Assembly: GCA_001969505.1 (NCBI GenBank)
Contig: LSSK01000071.1
Span: 17,844 to 81,843, forward strand
Reading direction: 5' to 3'
Origin: Zancudomyces culisetae
Taxonomy: Eukaryota; Kickxellomycota; Harpellomycetes; Harpellales; Legeriomycetaceae
Length of the DNA stretch: 64,000 nucleotides
Shown here: piece by piece, positions 1 through 13,200 of the stretch
How positions within the stretch are numbered: position 1 is the stretch's first letter
How the letters are laid out: the number at the start of each line of letters is the position of its first letter
Notes under the pieces: model-generated
What the model was told of the DNA's origin: nothing
Databases searched by the model: none
What the model saw: the letters and a program-made list of their open reading frames with translations, nothing else
Position numbers and translations under genes: made by a program

Positions 1-3000
1 TTACCCATGAATTGCTTTTGCTTTCAAATTGTTATGAAGGCTTTTGGAAAGCTTGTGAGTTATATATTTACAACCCTTCTATTCACAAGACAGTAGTGAT
101 AGGAATTAGCTATCTATTATTTCCGCTTCAAATAAGGAGATACAGCTTATTTTAGTGAGAATGCAGCAATATATATTGGCCTCTAGTACATTGTATTTTA
201 ATCACTGACTTTGAGGTAACAAATAAACTCTGTTGTGCTTGCATGCACAACCCGTTTTCTAATATAGATATTAACTCTGTACTTGCTTGTACAACACTAC
301 CAGAATTGCTAGCACGAGTGTTATGTGCTGTGAGTATTTTGCAGCTAATAAGCCTAAAAGAAAAGAAAAACTGAAATCAGCTCTGTTCTTTGTTTCATAT
401 TAACCCTTCTGCTCCACCTCCTGCTTGAGAGCTTTACTCGACTGCCTTTAATCTCGCAACAGTTTCAATTTTGATGCAAATACGCCATACCCTTCAAAAC
501 AATAATTGCTTTCAGAAAGAAATAAATGGTCAAAGTCGGTTTCTGCTGTTAAAAGTGGGGCTAAACAATATTTTTCTGTCCTGGTTGCTAAAATGGATGG
601 GAGCGTGAAATTATCAATTTTTATCGGCTTTTGTCCTTTTTTTTACAAATTTTAAACATAGTTTGGATGGTACAGATTAGCAAACCCAAATATAGTGGTT
701 GAAAAGTATTAGACGTAAAGTGGGTTTACTTGTGTAGCCATATAAAGCAAGTAATTGTGTCGCAAATGCATTGTTAATTACATTGGAAAAAGTTAACTTG
801 GCTCAGAAAAAAAAACAAGGACTAGTATGTGTGAACTGGGAAAGTCGTTATCAGTTCTATTTTATAATCAAAGTTAATTATTATTAGTCATATGATAAAG
901 TCCTAGGTTTATACTTTTCAAAAGGAACAGGCTTTCATACAGGCTTTGGTTTATTACCGTTTTTCAATTATAGCGAGTTTGAGGATTTATGGGTGAAGGC
1001 GATTCAGATTATTATTAGTTATTACTATTATATTATTATTATTATAAGATATTATGGTTATTAAAAAGCGAACTAAATAAAAGTGATATAAAATGTTTAA
1101 GTATAAACCCTATAAAAAAAGTCATAAAAAACTGTAAATAAAAGATAGACTTTTACATTTTTATCATAAAAACGTGGCATGGGCTTTATAACTATCCGTG
1201 TTTTTGCTGCAATAGTACCACAAAAAAGTAGCTATAGACAATTGGTCGCAGATCTCATTACAGTCCTACCTCTTTCTAATAAGCGACTTAGCAATACCAC
1301 AATAAAGCAAAAATGAATAAATGAACAAGGATAAACAAAATTATAAATGTGTAACACAAGTTAACCATTTATTTTAGGCTGCTTCAGCACAAGTGTTGGA
1401 TAAGCTCAGAAGTGACAACAAGTTCATGATGGGATCGGTTCTCTTTATTTCTGTATTATCAACAGCTTAAAGTTAATAGATTATATCCTTGCAACATAAG
1501 TATCCAATTGCAGCTGTATATTAGAAATATTTTCTACCAGACAATACGCTTGATACTACAAGCAACAGTTCATAACAGAGGAATAGTAGATATGGCTATA
1601 GATACACGTATTGATATTTAAAACCCATTCTTGTATTATAAATCGCTTAAAGCGATAAAAATAAAACTGGATATAGTACCGCATAGTGGATTAGATATAC
1701 AAAGACAGTTTTCTGTCGAATTATTTACAAATGTGTCATCAAAAATCAAAAGAATAGTACTCTATTCCAGTATATTGATTTTGAAAAAAAGCCTTGAAGG
1801 TGGTATTCAAGTGCAAAGTGATGTACTCATTATGGATCATGAGAAATATTTCAAACATATTGAAACAGATGTAGTCAATAAATTGATTTTTGGGATATCC
1901 CTTGGTGCAATTAACACTGGTGCGCACCGGAGTGGTGAATATGTGGAAACAAAGTGTACACTATTCTGTTTTCATATGAAAAAATGGACTTTGTATCACC
2001 GTTGTTCGTTTTTACTGGTAGCATTTCCTCTTTGATTGGTGTTATACTTTGATTGCATACTTTTCTGGTGAACTAGTCATTTCTTTTTAAAAAATTTTGA
2101 TAGCTTTTTCTATCTTTTTTGTGGCAAACTGATTTAAAACGCTTATTAATTAATGTTGGAAATTAGAAATAACTCAAGAAATTTCAACGTTGATATTATC
2201 AAGAATCAAGAGAAACATACAAAAAACAAAACCAGATAAAGTGCAAAAAAAAAAAACACCTTGCAGGATCTCTTTGAGGCAAGAAGTCAATGTGTTTCAG
2301 TGTTGGGGTCCTAGTACTTGTACTTGGAGATTACTGGAATGTCTATGACAGGAGTACATGCAGCCAGTGAAACAATAGTATGAGTGATGGTGTTCTATTA
2401 TTGATATTCTGGAGCATACAGAGGAATGGTAAACGATAATTTCCCGAGATATTATAGATGAAATCATCTTATGTGGAGTACCATTACAAAAAAATAAAAT
2501 GGCGTTTCTTTCCATAGACAGCGCCTACAACTATGGAACGATTTGTAAAAGCTGATCACCGTATAACCCAGACATATTTATGGGCCTCAAATACCAGTTG
2601 TCTAAAAAGAAACATTATGGGATTTCTTGTTATGGAGGGGGTGTGTGTATCTGTCCAGGTCGTAATTTGGCATGAGTAAAAATGTTTACTATTGTAGCCA
2701 ATGTTCTCAGAGACTATGACGTCGAGCTACCAGGTGAAGGTGTTGATTCCCCAAACGTTCTTGAACCACCCAGAAATCATCAACCACAAACTTATAAATC
2801 ATAAAAGAATACCTAGAAGAGCACGATTCAACTCTGCTTGTGATTATAAACAAATTATTAAAACTTATTATTTTTGATAACCTGTTTATTTTAGTTGATG
2901 TTAGTATTGGTATCGATGTTGATGTTGATGTTTATTCAGCATTTTTTTTTAGTTACTTGCACTAGTAATTTACTAATAGGAAATATTTTTCAAGTGCTTC

Positions 3001-3500
3001 AATATAAATGAACGCAAAGAATATTCTTAGATCCTGAACCAGGATAGTGATTTACCGCTAATAAACGAATTGATGAAAATTCGCTGTTACCACACCATCG
3101 CTTTAAAAGATCATGGGGTAGGCCGTGTCTAGTAAAATAGCCAGTAGGGATGAATCAGCTGATATATTTACGAATTTCTGGGAAAAAATTATAAATATCA
3201 AGTGATTTGATAAATTTATTCGATAGATTCTATTTTAAAATCAACATCTTTGTATCTCTAGAATCAGGCTACTCGACCTTGAAGAGAAAGAAAACTAAAG
3301 TAAAGAAAAAGAGATGGTTTAGTTAACATAAAAAAGTAAATGAGCAGCTCTATAAACTTTGTTGTCCAATCTTGTTTTTGGTTAAATGATGAGTGTTGGG
3401 CGAACTACATAGACGCAAGATATAGTATTTAATTTTTGGTCTGTAGTCATTTTCACCTCCTATAATGTGCACAGTTTGCTGTGAAAACAATAGCAGTGTT
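1..3500. other. Gene-free AT-rich region
   Basis: No open frame here has a recognisable domain, and none can be joined through plausible splice sites into one. The longest candidate (about 1631-2035) starts at a non-ATG codon and has no family resemblance. A short (ATT)n tract lies near 1009-1046. I see no tRNA-like or rRNA-like sequence. The far-left bases could hold regulatory DNA of a gene outside the window. Confidence 0.5.
1009..1046. repeat. Imperfect (ATT)n microsatellite
   Basis: Near-continuous ATT/TTA triplets with a few interruptions in the gene-free left end. Confidence 0.7.
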
Positions 3501-5060
3501 AGTGATTAGATGTTATGAGAGAAAGTGTCTTTGTGGTGGATATAGTGTTGGGGTAGGGTGGGTAAAAGGATGGGTAAAAAAGAAAAGAAAGAGTTGAGTG
3601 GTGGGGGGGGGGTAGAAGTAAATAAGCGTGTGTTATAGGATTTCTGGAAGGTACGCGCAAATGGTGTGTAGATAGATATGTGTATGTGGTTCTTTAAATG
3701 TTATTTGTTTGCGTTTTTTGCGTTTATTCATGTTTTTATGCTCTAAAAATCTATATATAAACGTAGCTATAAGGTGTGTGTGTGTGTGTTATTGAGCGCT
3801 TTATTCTTGTTGTTTTTTGGGAGGGGAAGAGTTAGGAGCAGTGAATTAGTGAGAGGGATAGGTGTAAGTATATGTTGACGATTACAAATTGTCGCTATGA
3901 CAAATTTATATAATAACGTCAGCACTTCTAGGGCTTCGTAGGAGCAAATTGCTACAAATATAAATGTCTATATTTCATCTCTTTTTAGATATATGGTTCT
4001 AAAACCTCTATATCTTGAAATTAAATACCACTATATAGACGATAAAAGACAAAAAAAAATAGCGCAAAAGTAGGAACACAAGATTTTTAAAAATGACGTG
4101 GATGAGCATTTATAGGCTCAAGGTCAGTATTATCATATATTTGCGTGCTTAACCGTTTTAGTTATAAGCTGGAGTAAATGGACAATCCTAAAATCGATTA
4201 AGCCATAGGCAGTAAAGGAACACTTGCAATTTGGAGTGTGCAATTATGTATTGGCGATGATTTACATCCAATAAACACGTGCTATGATTTTTAATTATTT
4301 TTCGATAACTCGTAATAGTTTAATAAAGGCAATAATGCAAACTTTTCCAAAGTTGAAAACATCATACTCGTCGGATCCTTATCTCACCATAAACATATCC
4401 ATGCTATCATTGAAACTATCCGTATCCTCACCAATTTCTTGTTGAAAGCTTGAAACAATCCATCTTTTCTTTAAAAGTACTGCGAGAAAAGAAGAGAGCA
4501 AAAAGTGGTTAGAAAACTAAGGCTGGACGTAGCTACGATTGTTGTTGGACAAACTAGCTCTTGAAATAGATATTAGTGGAGATAGGAGAAAAAGTCTACA
4601 AACTCTTCCCCTTCCTCCCCTCTGCATTGATGATGTAATGGTTGAGTTTTTATTTTCTTGCATTTTAGATGTGATTCAATATTTGAACTGTATTTATAAT
4701 TTCTAAGATTTTTAATGTACTAAATGAGCAACGCTTGTAATGATCGTTAATAACTTTAGGTAAATTGAATTGGTCTAAACAAATTAATTAATTAAAAAAG
4801 AACTCGATGTGAGTAATGACAAATTTGAAAAGGAGCGGAGATTAATCATCGTACACAGTTGATTCATCCTGTGTTATGATAATTAATAATAGTTGCCGCC
4901 ATTATTGCAATTATAAATGTAATATATATATTTTTTGGACATCTTGTGCAAAAAATACAAAGAACTGTCCACCAAAGAAAAAGCGTTGCTTTTCAAATTT
5001 TAGTTTTAGATTGCAAGATGAACATAGCCTTGTCGGATCCATTTACAGATAATAGATTGA

Positions 5061-5100
5061 CACATACACACATACACACATACACATACACACAACACAT
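5061..5100. repeat. CA-rich microsatellite (ACACAT type)
   Basis: Tandem CACATA/ACACAT units in non-coding DNA. Frames through it give only Thr/His or Tyr/Val/Cys repeats on the two strands. Confidence 0.75.
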
Positions 5101-6183
5101 CCTCACCTCCCCCACGAGTTTTACCTCACTGCTTTGTAGTTCCATATAGTGAATAACGTTGTACATGCAATCCATTCATAACCTAAAACTTTATTGAATT
5201 AAAATAAAACCATCAATAAAAAAATTATGCAGCTTTTTTTTAATTCTATTTCATTGCATTTTTTCGGGTAAACAATGGCTGAATTACAATTAATGAGCCA
5301 GCTATTTTAATCATTGCATTTATCCAGTATTATCTATAGTGATTTCACCAAAATATCACAATAAAAGCTCAAAAACAAATATAAAACAATATTGACCGCC
5401 TGCCTTAAACTCACTAAATTTTCGAGAAAAGGGGGGGGAGGTGGGAGGTGGCATACCAACTGACCAAGAAAAAAAAGACGAATAAGGGGGGAAGGGTATG
5501 AGGTATGAGGTGTGAAGTGTGAGAGAATAACATGATGTATTGGTAAAATAAATTAATAGAAATGTGCTAGTATGTGTGTGCTTAGTTGATAAAACCGGTC
5601 CACTGATTCGTTTTTTTTGTTATTATTTATTCAAGCTTATTAAAAAAAAGGCCAAAAGTTTAAAGGGATAAAAATAAAAGGGGGCAAAAGTTAAAGTGAT
5701 AAGGTTGTTTAGGTGCAAGTATTTCTAGGGGAGGAGAGTATAACAAATATTAAATGTAAATACATCAAGTCTCTATAAAACAAGAACATGTTTATATAAA
5801 AATATATTTCAAAGAGAAAAATGCAACTATGTTTAACAAGGAATATATAATACTATAATAACGATTAAAAATAATAGCAAAACCCCGAGGACGGAATTAT
5901 TCAAAAGTAAAACGTAGTTAAAGGTAAAAAGAAAAGCGTAAACGCAAAAAGGAAAAAAGAAGAAGCGGGAGCGGAAACGGAAAAGAAAAAGGTTGGTAAG
6001 GTTTTATATAAACACAGTGATATTTCTATTATTATTATTCCTAGTATAGGTGTTGTTACTGCTTACTTGTATCACATTGTAAACGGATATATTTGTGTAC
6101 AAAAGGGGGGGGTTGTATGTGTTGCTCATATATCTAATTATAAACACAAGTTGCGTTTAATAAAAAGAATGATGCGTTATTCC

Positions 6184-6186
<3 letters not shown>

Positions 6187-6262
<76 letters not shown>
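6187..6262. repeat. (ATT)n microsatellite, about 25 units
   Basis: A perfect run of TTA/ATT triplets about 76 bp long. It produces a spurious poly-Tyr frame on the + strand. It is the longest perfect triplet repeat in the window outside coding sequence. Confidence 0.95.
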
Positions 6263-6672
6263 TCATTTATAATTATTAATATTGCGGAACGTACAGGTGG
6301 AAAGTGAATTAAAAAGTAGTCAAGTAGGTGGAAATCACCACAAAGTGAAGGTTAAAGTGCTAATGAGTGTATATTAAAAGGGGGATCTGATTATTATTTT
6401 TTTTGTTTCCTATTTTGATTTTTTGGGAGGGGATGGGGTTAATATTGGTGCTGATATATTTACTGCTTTTATTGTAATTGTTTTTTTTTAAAGGTCAAAA
6501 TCCTGAAGTTGAGATTTAGTTTGGGAAATTGTAATTGGGTATAAATTTTATTTTGATTAACTTGATTTACAAACTGTGAAATTTGCGATTACATAAAAGT
6601 GAGGCTTATAACAATGGCTAAGATGGAAGAGGGGAGTGCGAAGGGAGGAGGTTTTGGGGGGAGGGCTACTGT

Positions 6673-6710
6673 CTATACATGCATACATACACATACACAT
6701 ACACATGCAA
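6673..6710. repeat. ACATAC-type microsatellite
   Basis: Tandem ACATAC/ACACAT units in the purine-rich intergenic tract, similar in type to the one at 5061-5100. Confidence 0.7.
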
Positions 6711-8544
6711 AGTATAAAAAACATAAACAAAACAAAACAAAACAAAGCTTGTATGTGTTAAGGCAAGATATGGTGAGTGTATAACAAGAGGCGTTGCATT
6801 CCTCGTTATCTTTTTCAGAAATGAGTAAAAGATATGTAGTATGTAAACAATTTTGCTTTGCATTTTAAGCTATATAATGAAACATTAAACGAGCAAGCGT
6901 GTAAGAGACAGTCGATATATGAATAAAGAAAGAGTGAAAGAGTGGGGGGGTGATGATGCAGGGGTGAGTATATGGGCAGTTTTATAAGCTAAAGAACTTT
7001 AGTATTTAGATTAAATGTGATCTAGATCTTTGCTCTTTTTTAGATAAGCTACGAGATAGAAAATGTAAATTAAGAAGAAAAGAGAATATTATTATTGATT
7101 GGTAAAGGTCAGTTTGTTTGTTTTTCTTTTCTTTTCAATGTACTTGAATCTGATTTAAGGTGTACAGCGTTGGTACGTTTTTTGAATTTAAAAGTGAAAA
7201 AAAAAGAGAAAATTAAGATAGTAGCCTGTTAATCAAAGTAAAAGGATGAAAAACCACATATTTAAAAAATGTTGCGCTGAATGGTATCAGTAATGTAATA
7301 GTGGGATAAGTATGGAAATGTTGGTGGAATGATGAGGTCAGTGTCCGTATACTTTGCAAATGTCGGTAGGCTAAGAAATGGCCTTAAATAAGCAAGCAAG
7401 CAATAGTAAAGATAAAGTGTACAAATGGGCTAAAGTATGTGCATATGAATGTATGATAGGATTGCATACGACATTTTGCAACAATTTTTTTTATTTTTTC
7501 GTGGTGGCAAGGTCTACTTGTAAATAGAGGATGATTGGGTTTAGAATTTAGAAAGAATAGTAGATAGGATATGTATAAGTGTGGGCGTGTGTATTTGGGC
7601 GTATATGTCTAAAATTTTAGGATAAGGATGGTGATGAATGAGCCAGAGATATTCTGGATTTGTGGAAAAAACGCACAATGCTTGAGAAAATCTTACATCA
7701 TAGTTGACATGGGGACTTACGAGGAGTTGTTAATCTTTGAGAATGTGTAGAAAATCGAGTGGGAACTATAGGAAAAATGAGTACAGGACATTTTCATTTA
7801 TGGCGGCAATGCATTTGTTGTTGTATAATGTTGTATTTGATTGTTCTTTGGCGTGATGAATTGTTGTGTTTTATGGCAGATGGTGGATTATGTAAAACAA
7901 ATTATTTGGTACAGTGATAGTTAATCTTTGGAAGATACACGAGGGGGTATCTGGTAGTATTATAGGAAATTGAGGGGCAAAATTGGGAATAGTGGTATTT
8001 TTTTTATTAATCGAAAAATATTTTATGTAAAAAAAAAGAAAAAAAAAACAAAAGGTGAAAAAAGAAAGATATGTTTTAAATCAAGGAAGTAAAAAAAATG
8101 CTGGTGAACATTGAAGTATAGCGAATCCTTCTATTTTATTAATTTTTTTCATGCTTTGAGGTGAGGAAAATCCTGTGTAGTATTTTCGCAGGTGGGTTGT
8201 GAAGAACAATGAGTATGTAAGGGAAGTGGGAAAAGTGGATAAGGAAAATGAAGAGGTAAAAAGAAAAGGACATTCTCAGTTAGAGATCATCGTTGTGATG
8301 CGTCTTTTTAATATCTAGAGGTGTATGAGGAAGGAGAAGATAGAGGGAGAGTATTAGGAATGCAAGTTTTATGTACCAATGTTTCAATTTTCAGAGGTTC
8401 ACAACGATGTACATGTTTGCTTGATTGAGTTTTGGTTCTTTTTTGTTATATGTTTTTTTTTTTTGGTGGTTGTAAGTGTTATGGGCGGAAAAGGAAAATT
8501 AATGAGAATATTGGGGATTGGTGCAGGATTTTGTAAAAAAAAAT

Positions 8545-8584
8545 AAAAATAATAATAACAATTATTATAATAATAATAATAATA
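8545..8584. repeat. Imperfect (AAT)n microsatellite
   Basis: AAT units interrupted by a short ACAATTATT segment, in gene-free DNA. Confidence 0.75.
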
Positions 8585-10215
8585 AAAAAGAAAAATTATA
8601 TTGCAAAATAATTTGGCCAAGTTAAACAAATAATGTTTTTTTTTAATGCGGCAAAAAAACAAAAAAAATTTAGAAAAATGTGATCATTTTTGCGAGTCTA
8701 GATAGCAAAAGCAAGTATAGAGTTGAAAATGAAAGGGGGGAGAGGGGAGAAGACTGATGTGTTATTGAGGGTATTGTTTGAAATCAGTAAATAAAGTAAA
8801 GGGTAAAAAAAGAAGAGAATAGAGGATAAATTATATATATGAGTGAATAAATACCGGTTGAAACGTAGAATTTTGAAAATTTTCAAAGACAAAAGCAAAA
8901 AAAAAAACATAGAGCAAGAGTTTAATTTAATTTTGGTAATAAAGATTAGAAATAGCAAACATAGTAATTAAGGCTATAATATTACCAAATAGAAGGCAAG
9001 GTAGAAAAAAAAAAGAGCAATCGAAATTCAATTGCAACTGAAAAGAGGTAGATTGATTGACATATCGGGATTGGGGGAGGAGGAAAAGAAATAAAAAGAA
9101 AAGGTAACATAGCACTGAATGATATTTGTAAATACAAAGGAATTTTGGAAATGGTTTGTTGATAATTTGTGTAAATTTTGTTGAGGGTTTTTTTTATTAT
9201 TCAGAGGTGGATTTAAAACGATTTTAAATGTTTGGTGTTTAAAAAAGCGTTTAATTGTTTACCAAAAGACAGGAGAGAGTGGATTAAAGAGAAAGGAGTG
9301 GTGAAATAGTACAAATACTACAATACAATACAATACAACACTCACAATATAATATAATATAATACAAAACAAAAAAAAAATCAAAACAGAAAAAAAAAGA
9401 CAGGTCATAAGAAGAGAATAAATGAATAAAAAAATTAGGTAGTAAGCAATAGAGCGAGAAAGCATAGAAGGTACAAGGGTAGAAATAGAGCGATACAGGC
9501 AAGTGTAAGGAAAAAAAAAGTTTATAATTTGGAATATAGGAGAGGTAGTAATTGAGAGTGATTGAGACGTATATTATGTTGAGGGGAGGAGGAGGAGGAG
9601 GAGGGGGGGAGGTTAAAATAGTTTTGGTATTGTTGACAAAGCAAAACAAAGCAAAAAGAGAGATTGGATGAGTGAAAAGTAAAATTTGAAGGAAAGAGTA
9701 ACAGAGAAACAGTAAAAAAAAAAAGTAAACAAATACTGATAAAAGATAATAAAAAAATAGATAGCATTAGAGTTCAGAATACACAAGGGCTTTATTTTGT
9801 TTTTGTTTTTGTTTTTTCAAGAAGGAAAAAGGAAAAAGAGCAAAAAAAAAAAAAGGCCGGGAAAAAGGGATACAACCAAGGCGATATAGAGAAGAAGGAA
9901 AAAGAGAGGGAAAGGAAGAATCGGAGTTTTTTTTTTGTTTGAATTTCCAAAGGGTACAAAGAAAAGACAAAGTAAAGCAAAACAACAAAGGCAAATCAAG
10001 AGTGCATACAAGGCATAATACAAGGTGCATTTTTTTTTACTTAGAATATCAAGGCAATAGCAACAGCAACGACAACAGCAAAAGAAAGAGAAGAGAAGGG
10101 TATTACAAAGTGAGGCAAAAAGAGAGAGAAAGAGACAGTGAAAAAAAAAGGGAATAGATGAACTTGTAAAATAGTCAAATAGAAGAGACAAAGAATAGAA
10201 GAAATAAAGCGAAAC

Positions 10216-13200
10216 ATGATGAATTATATAGAAGAGATGAGTAGGGCAGGAAGTAGTAATGGAGGAGGTAATGGTAATGGTAATGGGGCAGGAGGAGGAG
10301 GTGGTGGAAGTGGAGGAGGAGGAGGAGGAGGAGGAGGAATGGGAGTAGGGGTTGGAATGGGGGGAGGGATGATGCGGGAGAATGGAGAAGGGATTTTAGA
10401 GGGAGGAATATTTGGAAATGAGTGGGAGTTGGAAGCAGCGGGACTGAGTATGGGAGGAGAAGGGGGAAGAGCAAGGAAGCGACGAATGACAATGAGCGAG
10501 ACGAATCAAATAGGAGTAGAGCTTATGGGGGGATTAATGGGAGATTCAGCGCTTCCGATAGTATATGGAGGAGGAGGAGGAGGAGGTGGAGGAGAGGGAC
10601 AAGGAGGGGAGAATCGAGTAGAGGGGAATGAAATAGGAATTAATGAATGGCGAGGATTTATAAATGGAGAAGGGGGGATGGGATTTGATGCGAATAGAGG
10701 ATTGATGGCGGAGTTGGATATGAGTATGGCGCGAATCTTGGAAAAGGCACAATTTGGGGGGATGGAGATGCAGAATTCAAAGGGAAATGAGGGAGGAGAC
10801 GGGTATTTAAAGTATGAAGTATCACCAAGAATGGGGGGAGGAGGAATGCTTAATAGTATGGGAGGAGTGGGAGGAATGGGAGGAGGAGCAGGGTTGAACT
10901 TTAACGAGTTGGTGGGGAGAGACGTATTAGATTTTAGGAGAATGGATGGGAACGAAAGCAAGAATAGTACATTGGTGGAGGAGCAATTCAAGTATAGATT
11001 AGCAGGAACAGGGACAGGGACAGGAGCAGGAGCAGGAGCAGGAACAGGTACAGGAACAGGAATGGGGATGGGGACAGGTATGGGGATGGGGATGGGTATG
11101 GGAATGGATATGAACATGAATATGAATATGAACATGGGGATGGGAATGGGAATGGGAATGGGAATGGGGATGGGGAGAGAGAGGGAAGGATTTTCAGCGT
11201 TTCCAAAGTTACCAGATAGAGAAGACCTTTTAGACATTACAGAGGGAGGCAGAGGGGGAAGTGGAGGAGGAGTATTGGGACTTAATGGGGAATCGTTGGA
11301 GATGTTGTTGAGAATAGGAGAGAGCAAGGAAGGGATAAAGGGGAAAAGAAAGAATATAGAAAAGGTGATGATGGGAGAGGAACAAGACAACATACAAAAC
11401 CAATCAAGACAAGGGTCATCAGTGAGTGTGAATAGTTGGAACGATAATAAAGAGGAAGAAAGGGAAGGAAGAGAGAGAGGTGGAGGAAAAGAAAAGGGTA
11501 GAGAGGTGGAAAAAGGAAAAGAGAAAGAGGTGGTGGTGAAGGAGGAAGGGGAGGAGGGAGTGGCAGGNNNNNNNNNNNNNNNNNNNNNNNNNNNNNNNNN
11601 NNNNNNNNNNNNNNNNNNNNNNNNNNNNNNNNNNNNNNNNNNNNNNNNNNNNNNNNNNNNNNNNNNNNNNNNNNNNNNNNNNNNNNNNNNNNNNNNNNNN
11701 NNNNNNNNNNNNNNNNNNNNNNNNNNNNNNNNNNNNNNNNNNNNNNNNNNNNNNNNNNNNNNNNNNNNNNNNNNNNNNNNNNNNNNNNNNNNNNNNNNNN
11801 NNNNNNNNNNNNNNNNNNNNNNNNNNNNNNNNNNNNNNNNNNNNNNNNNNNNNNNNNNNNNNNNNNNNNNNNNNNNNNNNNNNNNNNNNNNNNNNNNNNN
11901 NNNNNNNNNNNNNNNNNNNNNNNNNNNNNNNNNNNNNNNNNNNNNNNNNNNNNNNNNNNNNNNNNNNNNNNNNNNNNNNNNNNNNNNNNNNNNNNNNNNN
12001 NNNNNNNNNNNNNNNNNNNNNNAGGAGCAGGAGCAGGAACAGGGACGGGGGCGGAGAAGAGTGTGGAGAAGAGTGTGGAGAAGGGGATGGAGGGGATGGC
12101 GAAGGGATTTGGGTTTGGGAATGTGGAGGAGATGGAGGGACAAAAGATGATGATGATATTTACGGCGAAGGTGGCGCAAAAGTCGTATGGAACAGAGAAG
12201 CGGTTTTTGTGTCCACCACCAGTGGTGATGTTTTTTGGAGACAGCAACAGTTACATAGGGCGAGAGTTGGTTAAGGGAGGAGGACAGATGGTGGGGATGG
12301 AGGAAGTGAAGAAGGCGATGCCGTTGGTGACGGTGGGGATTACAGGAATGGATAATGGAGGAACAGCGGATGTGACGTATAACCAAGGGAATTTGAATCA
12401 GATTAACTATTCGGGAAGCAACAGTGCAGGATTAGTGAGTAATTTAAATACATCGAGCGCACGACATAATGCACAGCTGGAATGGTTGGTAGAATCAAAT
12501 GTAATAGACATGAAAAACATTACACAGCAAGGACAGGGACAAGGACAGGGACATGGGCATGGACAAGGACAAGGACATGGACAAGTAAAAGGAATGATGA
12601 TAGGAGGAGGAATGGGAGATGGAATGGGAAAAGTGGAGGGGATAGAGCGGTTAGCGGGACGGTGTGTAGCAAAACATTTGTATATAAACGACAATGACGA
12701 TAAAAACAAAAAGGTCAATGTGAGTGTGAAGTTGCTAGATGCAGAGACACGGGAGGTGAAGGCAGAGTTTTACAGCAAGCCAATCAAAGTGATTAGTAAG
12801 CCATCAAAGAAGCGGCAGAGTGTGCGAAATGTAGATTTATGTATTCATCACGGATCTGTAATCTCGTTGTTTAACCGGTTGCGGTCGCAGACGGTCAGTA
12901 CAAAGTACTTGGGGGTGAATCAGTCGATGGTAGCAGGAGGAAAAGTGCCGAGCTGGTGCAGTGGCAATGGCAATGGCAGTAACAACAACAACAACAGCAA
13001 TCCTAATGATAAAAGTGTAGGCGACAACAGTTCCAGTCCGTGTTTTGTAGCAAGATCTTCGGTGTGGGATTTGTTTATTATTTGGTTAGTTGATCCATAC
13101 GTAATGAACAGTAACAATCTAGCTTACGATGAAGTACGAGTTCCTGGGTATCCACCACCTCCTGTAGTTGCCCTTAACCCAAAAGTACCGCCAAACTTTA

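Larger units (their letters stand above)
3500..10215. other. Purine-rich gene-free tract upstream of the CSL gene
   Basis: About 6.7 kb in which the + strand becomes progressively dominated by A and G, most strongly from about 8.7 kb to the CSL start codon. Open frames on the minus strand here encode only Phe/Leu/Ser/Tyr-rich low-complexity peptides, as expected from reading a pyrimidine-rich strand. The tract contains several microsatellites: CA-rich at 5061-5100, ATT at 6187-6262, ACATAC at 6673-6710 and AAT at 8545-8584. It could include a long promoter or 5' leader of the CSL gene; that is inference. Confidence 0.5.

Noticed and set aside
6067-6279. Open frame with a poly-Tyr tract
   Set aside because: It is only the (ATT)n microsatellite read in one frame; no domain or flanking support.
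8399-10492. Several overlapping minus-strand frames rich in Phe, Leu, Ser and Tyr
   Set aside because: They are translations of a pyrimidine-rich strand opposite the purine tract, with no conserved motif, and they overlap the CSL start.
12023-12150. Continuation of the 10216 frame after the gap
   Set aside because: It reads Arg/Trp-rich sequence and stops at 12150, while the neighbouring frame carries the CSL domains, so it is not the true frame.
10506-12386. Long minus-strand frames across the N gap
   Set aside because: They are antisense to the CSL gene and stay open through the Ns and codon bias; the sense strand carries the conserved domains.
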